A stretch of 49,503 bases of DNA, from contig CAZFVA010000023.1 of NCBI GenBank assembly GCA_964522105.1, positions 1-49,503 of the forward strand, in the 5' to 3' direction. The translations under genes and the position numbers were made by a program. The stretch is from JAGOFO01 sp964522105 (GTDB taxonomy: Bacteria > Myxococcota_A > UBA9042 > DTJE01). Within the stretch, counting starts at the first letter, position 1. Each line of letters opens with the position of its first letter. Under the pieces are notes generated by a model. That model was not told the origin of the DNA. It ran no database searches and worked only from the letters and a program-made list of their open reading frames with translations. Shown piece after piece: positions 35,783-43,217 of this stretch.

Positions 35783-37684
35783 ATGGCTGAAAAAGTGTCC
35801 CGAAAAGAGCAGTTTCAATATTGGCTTGATAATCAGTTTTCAGGCGGTATCGGCATCCTGATGGCGTGGCTTTGGATACTCTCTTTATCCTTAATATTCT
35901 TGATTGCCGGGATTGTCTATCTGGCCGGAATTTCCCCTGACGGAGAAACGACTCTGAGCTTCTGGGAAATAGCCTGGCGCAGCCTTATGCGTAGTCTTGA
36001 TGCCGGAACAATGGGCGCCGATATCGGGTGGCAATATCGAATTGCAATGTTCGTGGTAACCATAGGCGGCGTGTTTGTAATCAGTACACTTATCAGCGTC
36101 GTTACCACCGGATTAAGCAGCAAACTGGACAAACTGCAGAAAGGGCGCAGTCGCGTACTTGAATCAAATCATACCGTTATCCTGGGTTGGTCAGAACAGG
36201 TATTTACAATACTTAACGAACTGATGGAAACCAACAGCAAAGCCGGGAATGCCTGTGTGGTGGTGATGGGCAATGCAGAAAAGCCGGACATGGAATGTGA
36301 AATAAGCAAGAAGGTCATTTCAAAAGGAAAGACCCGAATCGTCTGTCGCAAAGGAGATCCAGGTCAGCCGACCGATCTGAACCTTGTCAATCTGAACACC
36401 GCCAGGTCGATAATTGTGGTTTCACCGGGGGGAGATGACCCGGACAGTGAAATAATCAAAACGATACTGGCAGTCACCAATCATCCTCGACGAGACAAAA
36501 ACCGACAGATGCACATAGTGGCTGAAATCACTAACCAGAAAAACATGGATATCGCCAGGATTATTGGCAAAAGTGAAGTGGAATGGATTTTTGCCAGTAA
36601 CTTTGTCGCCCGCATTATTGCCCAGACAAGTCGTCAATCCAGCCTCTCCGTTGTCTATTCAGAACTGCTGGACTTTGCCGGAGATGAAATCTACTTTCAT
36701 GAAGAACCTCGACTTGTCGGCCAGCCTTACAGCCAGGCACTGCTTTCATTCCCCGGCAATTCAGTTATGGGCATCTGTGCTGCCAATGGAATCGAGAAAC
36801 TGAATCCGCACCAGGACCAGACCCTGCAGCCAGGTGACAAACTGATTCTAATTGCCCGGGACTCCGACTGCATCGTGTACAGGCCCCGGGTTCCGACCGC
36901 ACACACTGACCCGATCGAACACAGTCACCAGCAGCCTGCGCTGCCCGAACAAGGTCTGATGTTGGGATGGAATAAACACGCAGTGCAGATAGTCCATGAA
37001 TTAGATCAATACGTTTCGCCAGGTTCCAACCTGATGATTGTTTCCAGTCAGCCTTGTATCAAAGACGATATTGCCCGGTGCTGCCCCGACCTTAAGCATC
37101 TAAGTATTCAGACCAGGGAAGGGGACACAACTGATCGACACCTTCTGGACAGCCTGGACCTGACATCCATAGATCACGTCATCCTTTTAGCCTATTCCGA
37201 TTCAATGAACATCCAGCAGGCCGATTCAAAGACCCTGGTTACCCTGCTTCACCTGCGCGATATTGCAACAAAAACTGGCTGTCATTTTACCCTTGTCAGC
37301 GAGATGCTGGATGTGCGCAACAGGAATCTGGCCGCTGTTACGAAGGCAGATGATTTCATCGTCAGTGACAGGTTGATCAGTTTGATCATGACACAAGTGT
37401 CTGTTAACCCTCATCTAAACGCTGTTTTCAACGAACTGCTTGACCCGGAAGGTTGTGAAATCTGCCTTAAAGCGCCAGGTGATTACGTTAGAACTGGTGT
37501 AGAAACCGATTTCTACGCCGTTGTGGCTGCAGCAAGTCAAATTGGCGAGACCGCTTTAGGGTATCGGCTCGACAGAGAGGCTACCGACGAAGACACAATG
37601 TATGGAGTTCATCTGAATCCGTGCAAGGACGTAATGATTACCTTCGAACCGAATGACAGAATCATCCTGTTGGCTGAAAGCTGA
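35783..37684 (+). CDS. CASTOR/POLLUX-like ion channel with two RCK (TrkA-N-like) modules
   Basis: 633 residues. Two transmembrane helices (about 24-50 and 86-110) flank a pore-helix region with the sequence SLMRSLDAGTMGADIG, as in bacterial relatives of plant CASTOR/POLLUX channels rather than the TVGYG filter of potassium channels. Cytoplasmic nucleotide-binding-fold modules start at HTVILGWSEQVFTILNEL (about 131) and GLMLGWNKHAVQIVHELD (about 390), each followed by a regulatory subdomain. The family forms tetrameric cation channels gated by ligands or calcium. The start has GAGGAG seven bases upstream and a near-consensus promoter. The gene stands alone between imperfect direct repeats and ends 26 bases from the convergent HD-GYP gene. 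Confidence 0.85.
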   Translation: MAEKVSRKEQFQYWLDNQFSGGIGILMAWLWILSLSLIFLIAGIVYLAGISPDGETTLSFWEIAWRSLMRSLDAGTMGADIGWQYRIAMFVVTIGGVFVISTLISVVTTGLSSKLDKLQKGRSRVLESNHTVILGWSEQVFTILNELMETNSKAGNACVVVMGNAEKPDMECEISKKVISKGKTRIVCRKGDPGQPTDLNLVNLNTARSIIVVSPGGDDPDSEIIKTILAVTNHPRRDKNRQMHIVAEITNQKNMDIARIIGKSEVEWIFASNFVARIIAQTSRQSSLSVVYSELLDFAGDEIYFHEEPRLVGQPYSQALLSFPGNSVMGICAANGIEKLNPHQDQTLQPGDKLILIARDSDCIVYRPRVPTAHTDPIEHSHQQPALPEQGLMLGWNKHAVQIVHELDQYVSPGSNLMIVSSQPCIKDDIARCCPDLKHLSIQTREGDTTDRHLLDSLDLTSIDHVILLAYSDSMNIQQADSKTLVTLLHLRDIATKTGCHFTLVSEMLDVRNRNLAAVTKADDFIVSDRLISLIMTQVSVNPHLNAVFNELLDPEGCEICLKAPGDYVRTGVETDFYAVVAAASQIGETALGYRLDREATDEDTMYGVHLNPCKDVMITFEPNDRIILLAES

Positions 37685-37685
37685 C

Positions 37686-37758
37686 AGAAAACCGTGTGAA
37701 TCAGCCTGAATCAGCCCGCAGGATCGAAAGTGAACGAACCTTCCTTGAAGACGTGCAG
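37686..37758 (+). repeat. Imperfect direct repeat, right copy, overlapping the HD-GYP 3' end
   Basis: Partner of the repeat at 35624-35696 in the same orientation. It begins just after the channel stop codon, crosses the short intergenic gap, and covers the last codons of the minus-strand HD-GYP gene (encoding HVFKEGSFTFDPAG). The left and right copies therefore bracket one 2.06-kb unit that carries a single gene. Confidence 0.65.
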
Positions 37759-39585
37759 ACAGGCATCAACTACAACTGGATCATAGAAAATTCCACTATT
37801 TTCAACAATCTGAGCCAACGCGGCGTCAATCCCGAGCGGTGCACGATACGGCCTGTAGGACGCCATCGTTTCAACCACATCGGCCACACACACAATCTTT
37901 GATTCAAGCAGAATCGCGTCGCCACCAAGGCCAAGCGGATACCCCGATCCATTTATCTTTTCATGGTGTTGGCGCACGACAGTCGCGACCGGCCATGGAA
38001 AATCGAGGTCCTTCAGAATTTGATAACCGACTTCGACATGGGTCCTGATCAGGCCGATTTCCATGTCCGACAACATACCAGGCTTGGTCAAGGTTTCAGC
38101 AGGAACACCAATCTTTCCAATATCATGCAGCATTCCAGCAACCCGCACGCAATCAACGCTGGCCTGAGCAAGACCCATATTGACCGCTATCGCCACCGCC
38201 AGATCGGAAACCCGCTGCTGATGGCCGGCAGTGTATGGATCGCGCTTTTCGAAGGCTGAAGCAAGCGCCCTGGTCGTCTGCTCGAACATCACTCTCATGC
38301 GTTCATAACTGTTCTTCAGCTCGGCCGCCTGATCAATCATTTCAAGCGCAAACGAAATGTCATCACCCATCTGGGCCAACAGAACCAGTTCATCATCTTC
38401 AAAATAGAGCGGCTCACCAGAGTATATGTTCAATGTGGCAATAGTCTGATTGTTGAACCGCAACGGGACAAGGGCCAGCGCCCGGTACCCGCGATCCAGG
38501 GACGGCTGCCGCATCCTTTCCAGATACAATTCATCATGTTCGATGTCATTGATTACCAGATATTGCCTTCCGGTCATCGCCTCCTGGATATCAAGACAAT
38601 GCTTACCCGGTTCGTCGCTTTGAACGCCAAGCAATTCGATGAAATCATCGTCACTTCCAAAGTGGCTGACCGCAGCGATTCGATCGTTTTCGCAGTCAAA
38701 CACCACTACAGCGGCAGCCTTCAGTTGGCCCCTTTCCACGCACGCCCGACAGATCTTTTCGTAAAGTTCCAGACGATCTGCTGCACGGATAATGGTTTCG
38801 TTAACAGAGTAAAGCAGGGCAAAGAACCGGTTAAGGCGGTTAATGCTGTGTTCTGAATGTTTTCGTTCACTTACGTCGCGCACAATCGCCTGGACAAGCC
38901 CTTCCCCACCGACGCTGACACTGTTCAGACTGACCTCGGCGATGAAAGACGTGCCGTCACAACGCAGATGTTCCCACTCGAAAAACTGCGGCGCTCCGCC
39001 CATGGCTGCCACAATCTTTTCGGTCGCACTCTCGACAGAATAGCGGCCATCAGGCTGAGTCAGTGGTGAAACCTCATAGGGACGATGGCCGACGATGAAA
39101 TCACGCTGACACTGAAAGACCTGTAGTGTTCGGGCGTTACAGTCAATAAATCTGTCACCTTGAATCAGCATGATCGCATCACCGGCTGTTTCAAACAGGC
39201 TGCGATGGGGGATTTCACCTTCAACCGGGGCTGGCACAATAGTCCGAGAAGCGAACTGTCCGGTGATCTTTGGGGCAGGCGGAGAGGGCTGGACGGGTTG
39301 CGGGGTCTGAGCGGGCTGAACAGGCTGGCTTGCAACAGGACGATGCAGCTCGGGTTCCCGGGCCGACCTTCGCGCCCCTGCGGTTAAAGCAAAATAGACA
39401 GGAGTCAATGCCAGAAGCAAAAAGCCCATGATCTTCGGTATCTGGAATGCGCCGGAAACCGGCTGCGACCCGACCACCCACTGAACCACATAATCAAACA
39501 GGAAGAACCACAATACCGCAGCAACGGGATACAGAACTGCCATGAAAACAGCATGAAGTCTGCCGTGCTCTGGTGGCGTGTTCAC
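37711..39585 (-). CDS. Membrane PAS-GAF-HD-GYP protein (cyclic-di-GMP phosphodiesterase)
   Basis: 624 residues from a GTG at 39585; an ATG at residue 15 is an alternative. Two hydrophobic helices (about 12-38 and 52-70) are followed by a Pro/Gln-rich linker (82-105), a PAS domain (about 128-242), a GAF domain (about 268-415) and an HD-GYP domain with HD at 487-488 (MLHDIGKIG), RQHHEKINGSGYP with GYP at 548-550, and ADVVETMASYRPYR. The HD-GYP motif set is complete, so activity against cyclic-di-GMP is likely. A TATAGT (minus strand, 39615-39620) about 30 bases upstream of the start is a plausible -10. It is divergent from the dikinase-like gene and convergent with the channel gene. Its 3' end carries the right-hand direct repeat. 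Confidence 0.9.
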   Translation of the reverse strand: MNTPPEHGRLHAVFMAVLYPVAAVLWFFLFDYVVQWVVGSQPVSGAFQIPKIMGFLLLALTPVYFALTAGARRSAREPELHRPVASQPVQPAQTPQPVQPSPPAPKITGQFASRTIVPAPVEGEIPHRSLFETAGDAIMLIQGDRFIDCNARTLQVFQCQRDFIVGHRPYEVSPLTQPDGRYSVESATEKIVAAMGGAPQFFEWEHLRCDGTSFIAEVSLNSVSVGGEGLVQAIVRDVSERKHSEHSINRLNRFFALLYSVNETIIRAADRLELYEKICRACVERGQLKAAAVVVFDCENDRIAAVSHFGSDDDFIELLGVQSDEPGKHCLDIQEAMTGRQYLVINDIEHDELYLERMRQPSLDRGYRALALVPLRFNNQTIATLNIYSGEPLYFEDDELVLLAQMGDDISFALEMIDQAAELKNSYERMRVMFEQTTRALASAFEKRDPYTAGHQQRVSDLAVAIAVNMGLAQASVDCVRVAGMLHDIGKIGVPAETLTKPGMLSDMEIGLIRTHVEVGYQILKDLDFPWPVATVVRQHHEKINGSGYPLGLGGDAILLESKIVCVADVVETMASYRPYRAPLGIDAALAQIVENSGIFYDPVVVDACLHVFKEGSFTFDPAG

Positions 39586-39689
39586 CCAGGATTTCCGTGT
39601 TTGAACCTGAAAATACTATACACCATTTCTGCGGCGAACCGCATGCATGAATAATAGCAACTGTCTGAATTGTTTGAGATAGCCTCAAC

Positions 39690-39719
39690 TTGGCACAACG
39701 GTGGATAAATACGTATATT
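39690..39719 (+). promoter_or_regulatory. Sigma-70 promoter for the dikinase-like lipoprotein gene
   Basis: TTGGCA (39690-39695) and TATATT (39714-39719) are 18 bases apart and about 28 bases before the TTG start at 39748. The TTGGCAC looks like a sigma-54 -24 element at first, but no GC follows at -12. Confidence 0.5.
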
Positions 39720-39747
39720 CAAACGACGGGACAAACAGGGTTGTTGC

Positions 39748-41931
39748 TTGCGACACATTTTTCATTTAACTGCCGCACTTGTTGTCTTTGCGACTGCGTG
39801 CCATCAGCAGACTCAACCAGTTGATGCACTGACAGATACAGCAACTGATACCCTGACCGATTCAATAATTCCAGCATCAGTGTGCGACCCGGATGACCCG
39901 GATCCGCTTGGTCCAGCGTGCACAACGTCTGTGACCTCAGCGGAAATTTTCGACAGATACTCGGTCGGGCCGACCGGCGTCCTGCACTGGGAAAGGGCGA
40001 CCAAATACATGGTGCCGGCCGTTGATGAACCGGACCTGATTCAACCGCTGGTACAGAATGCCAACCGATATGCCGTTCACATGGATTTTCTAAGGGAAAT
40101 GTTCTTTCCAGGCCTGACGTTGCAAACGTACAGCGAACTTGTTACGACACGGGCGACGCGCAAGTACTTTGCAGGCAACCTTATCCGCATCAACGACCCG
40201 GAACTGGGTGTGCTTTACGGATTCACCGTATATACCGCGGCAAATGCATCCGAGCAGCTTGAGCCTGCGGAAGTACGACGCATCCATCAGCAACTTTCCC
40301 GAATAGTTACTGCAGGTACGGTCGTTTACACTTTTGAACCATTTGACGCCATGGGACCCAGAAAAGCCATGGCCTGGATCGACCCGGGATTCCCAATCTG
40401 GTATCCGGCAGATAACGACGTCGAAGTAGAGGTCTACACCCCTGGCATCAATTATGGAAGCGTGCGCCTGCTGACCCTTGAGGAATTTGACGCAGCTTCA
40501 ACCGCAGGTACGCTGGGCTACCGCGATCTACTGATCCTTGAATCAGTGCCTTTCGACGTGGAATCGGTCGTGGCAGGGGTCGTCACCGGCGGGCGCCAGT
40601 GGGAACTAAGCCACGTCAATGTCCGCATGGGACGACGCGGAACCCCGAATTTCTACGTTAAGAACGCGCTGCAGGCTTTCAATGAATGGGGCGGAAAACT
40701 GGTGCGATTCCAGGCGACGCAGGGGTTAAACGGGGCGTCAGACACATATGAAATCACCGAAGCCACGCTCGGTGAAGCCGAGACGTGGTGGACCGCTCAC
40801 CGGCCACACCTTGAAGATGTCCCGACCGTGGACGCCGAGTATTCAACACTTGACGCACTGACGGAGATGAATACTTCCGACGTTCCTGTGGCGCTAATCA
40901 CGAGATTCGGCGGCAAGACTGCCAACCTTGCGAAACTATATAGTTTTCTTGACCCGAAATATCAAGTCCCGGGATTCGGGATTCCATTTTCATGGTTCGA
41001 AGACTTCATTGATGAAAACACGATCCAGGACATCAGAGACAACCCGCCAGAAACCGTAACAATCAGGGAATTCGTCGCCAGACTGGCGGCCGACCCGCTT
41101 GCATCCATGGATCCCGTTTACCGTCACGCGGTTCTTCAAAGACTGCGCAGCTATATTAAGGACGACAGCCACGTACCACCTGAAAAGATTCAAGAACTGA
41201 TTGCCAGAATTGAAGAAGTTTACGGCAGCCCGGCCGTGCCAGTCAGATTCCGCAGCTCGTCAAACGTGGAAGACAGTCTGGAGTTTTCGGGGGCCGGCCT
41301 GTACGACTCGACAACGGTGTGCGCGGCTGACCAGACCGATGCTGACGGGGTGGGTCCAAGTCTTTGCAACGCGGCAGAACCGGATGAACGCACTGTAAAA
41401 CGCGGCCTGCTGAAGGTCTGGGCCAGCCTTTTCAATGACCGGGCATGGGACGAACGCGACTGGTACCAGGTGCCGCAGACGGCGGCCAGCATGGCAATCC
41501 TGGTTTCACTGGGATTTCCCGACGAAGCAGCAAACGGGGTTGCATTCACAGGCGACCCGGGTGACCCGACCGATGTACGCTACCTTGTAAATGCCCAGAT
41601 CGGTGATGAAAAAGTCGTCAGCAACGACCCGTCCAAAGTGCCCGAACTGGACCGGCTTGAAATGACCGACGGCCAGGTTTCATACATTGTTCGCCAGCGC
41701 AGTTCGACCCTGGCAACACCCGGTGTGCCGGTTATGTCCGACGAGCAGCTTCATGAACTTGGAGCTGTGATGGCCGTAATTGACCGCGACTATCCGGTGT
41801 CCGTCGGGACTTACACCAGACAGCAGATTCTGCTGGACATGGAGTTCAAGGTAGAAAAGGTTACGGGCGCTCTGAAAATCAAACAGATTCGACCATTTCT
41901 AATGAGTCAGCAGGGGGAAACGCCGCCATGA
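39748..41931 (+). CDS. Lipoprotein with swivel-His and ATP-grasp domains like glucan, water dikinase
   Basis: 727 residues from a TTG with CAGGG upstream. The signal peptide ends at Cys18 (VVFATACHQQ) and a short Asp/Thr-rich stalk follows. Residues 60-250 match nothing I recognise. Residues about 265-325 contain VVAGVVTGG-RQWELSHVNVRMGRRGTP, like the phosphohistidine domain of plant glucan, water dikinase (LSHVSVRAR), with the candidate catalytic His at 289. The C-terminal half is a PPDK/PEP-synthase-type nucleotide-binding domain: RFGGKTANLAKL (386-397), FRSSSNVEDSLEFSGAGLYD (501-520) and the terminal IKQIRPF. The order swivel-then-nucleotide-binding is that of glucan dikinases, not of PEP synthase. 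Such enzymes move the beta-phosphate of ATP to a His and then to glucan. ATP is not expected outside the cytoplasm, so the real role is open. Confidence 0.72.
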   Translation: MRHIFHLTAALVVFATACHQQTQPVDALTDTATDTLTDSIIPASVCDPDDPDPLGPACTTSVTSAEIFDRYSVGPTGVLHWERATKYMVPAVDEPDLIQPLVQNANRYAVHMDFLREMFFPGLTLQTYSELVTTRATRKYFAGNLIRINDPELGVLYGFTVYTAANASEQLEPAEVRRIHQQLSRIVTAGTVVYTFEPFDAMGPRKAMAWIDPGFPIWYPADNDVEVEVYTPGINYGSVRLLTLEEFDAASTAGTLGYRDLLILESVPFDVESVVAGVVTGGRQWELSHVNVRMGRRGTPNFYVKNALQAFNEWGGKLVRFQATQGLNGASDTYEITEATLGEAETWWTAHRPHLEDVPTVDAEYSTLDALTEMNTSDVPVALITRFGGKTANLAKLYSFLDPKYQVPGFGIPFSWFEDFIDENTIQDIRDNPPETVTIREFVARLAADPLASMDPVYRHAVLQRLRSYIKDDSHVPPEKIQELIARIEEVYGSPAVPVRFRSSSNVEDSLEFSGAGLYDSTTVCAADQTDADGVGPSLCNAAEPDERTVKRGLLKVWASLFNDRAWDERDWYQVPQTAASMAILVSLGFPDEAANGVAFTGDPGDPTDVRYLVNAQIGDEKVVSNDPSKVPELDRLEMTDGQVSYIVRQRSSTLATPGVPVMSDEQLHELGAVMAVIDRDYPVSVGTYTRQQILLDMEFKVEKVTGALKIKQIRPFLMSQQGETPP

Positions 41932-43136
41932 AGCGCAGTGAATTGTTGAAATTTTCCGGTGCATTATGTCTGGCCATGTCTATGGTTTTCGGTGCAACGG
42001 CTTGCGGCGGCCAACAGGAACCAGCGCTGGATTCAAGCGGGGACACCTTCGTCTTACCCGACATCACACACACCGATCTGACGGCGGATTTGACGGCAGA
42101 TTCAAAAATTGACGCACCAAATGACGCGGACATCAACGATTTGACGCAGCAGGATTCAGCCCCTCTGGACACTGCTGACGTGCATTTTGCAGACGCCGAC
42201 TCAACAGACCCAGACGCAGCCGAGATGCCTTCAGTATGGGGCTGGATTTCGGTCATAGAATGGAACGACACGTGCGACCAGTGGTATCAGAAGACGCAAT
42301 GGTTCGGGGGGGTTCGCGCATATTTTGCGGACGAGGCCAACTATAACCGCGCCCTGCCCCACACGCTTGACTGGTGCACTCCAAAGACAACTGTCGGCAG
42401 TTGCACTCTTTATGACCCGATGATCATGGACGAACAGTGCATAAATGATCTGGCAGGTTGTCAGTGTCTGGACAAGGGCGTCGAGTGTGATGATACCGGT
42501 GGCGCCAGATGGTGCCCTGAAGATCAGGTCTGCGTTGAAATCCACGACGGCGAACCTTACAACCGTGGAACCTGCGTAGATCTGCCACCACACCACAGTG
42601 CCGGGGATATCACGCTGGGCGGCCTGAAGACTCCGATTACGATGCAGCCTGACGAGATGGACAGATACATCCAGAAGATACTTCCCGACCCGAATGACCT
42701 GTTCGATCAAGGCGACGTCATTACGGCAACGACTACAGGCGGCGACCTGCCGCCTCTTTCATTTTCGGCGAAGGGCGTCGCCCCGCTGGTAATTAGCAAT
42801 CAAGTGCTCGAGATCAGACTTGATACAGAGCAACCATCGACCGTGCGGTGGACCCCCGCCGACCCGCAGTCGCGTATTCAAGTGGCCCTCATGGGTGGTT
42901 CACATGATCCGAACCCGCTTGCGGCAGCAATTATCTGTGACGTGCCGGACAGCGACGGGAAGGTCGAAGTTGCGGCCAGTCTTCTTCAAGAGCTTCGCCG
43001 CCTGTCATGCAACGGCAACTGGATGATGAAATGCAGCCGAATAACCAGATACACCCGCGACGTAAAACAAATGGGAACTAAACAGGTTGAATTGTTCGTC
43101 GGAAGTGCCCGCAATCTGCAGATGATGTTTCAGTAG
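41928..43136 (+). CDS. Cys-rich lipoprotein with Asp-rich stalk, unknown function
   Basis: 402 residues; the ATG overlaps the stop codon of the dikinase-like gene (ATGA), so the two are translationally coupled. The signal peptide ends at Cys26 (VFGATACGG) and an Asp-rich stalk runs to about residue 98. The mature part has 13 further cysteines, most of them clustered at about 115-210 (DLAGCQCLDKGVEC, ARWCPEDQVC), suggesting a disulfide-bonded module. The C-terminal 200 residues look like beta-strands. I do not recognise a family. The coupling implies that it works with the dikinase-like protein at the cell surface, perhaps as a partner or binding subunit; this is inference. Confidence 0.85.
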   Translation: MKRSELLKFSGALCLAMSMVFGATACGGQQEPALDSSGDTFVLPDITHTDLTADLTADSKIDAPNDADINDLTQQDSAPLDTADVHFADADSTDPDAAEMPSVWGWISVIEWNDTCDQWYQKTQWFGGVRAYFADEANYNRALPHTLDWCTPKTTVGSCTLYDPMIMDEQCINDLAGCQCLDKGVECDDTGGARWCPEDQVCVEIHDGEPYNRGTCVDLPPHHSAGDITLGGLKTPITMQPDEMDRYIQKILPDPNDLFDQGDVITATTTGGDLPPLSFSAKGVAPLVISNQVLEIRLDTEQPSTVRWTPADPQSRIQVALMGGSHDPNPLAAAIICDVPDSDGKVEVAASLLQELRRLSCNGNWMMKCSRITRYTRDVKQMGTKQVELFVGSARNLQMMFQ

Positions 43137-43165
43137 CCACAACCCTGCTCAAACCGACCCTTTGA

Positions 43166-43193
43166 TTGACAAAAACAAGCGGGTTCATAGAAT
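43166..43193 (+). promoter_or_regulatory. Sigma-70 promoter for the MEMO-AMMECR1 gene
   Basis: A perfect TTGACA (43166-43171) and TAGAAT (43188-43193) are 16 bases apart. Transcription would start near 43200, only about 18 bases before the ATG at 43218. Confidence 0.6.
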
Positions 43194-43217
43194 GAATCAG
43201 GTCCAGAAGGCATGATT

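Noticed and set aside
39690..39707. TTGGCAC resembling a sigma-54 -24 element
   Set aside because: The required GC of the -12 element is missing at the right distance, whereas a TATATT fits a sigma-70 promoter.
39748..41931. Annotation as phosphoenolpyruvate synthase
   Set aside because: There is no PEP/pyruvate-binding barrel, the swivel-like domain precedes the nucleotide-binding domain, and the protein is exported.
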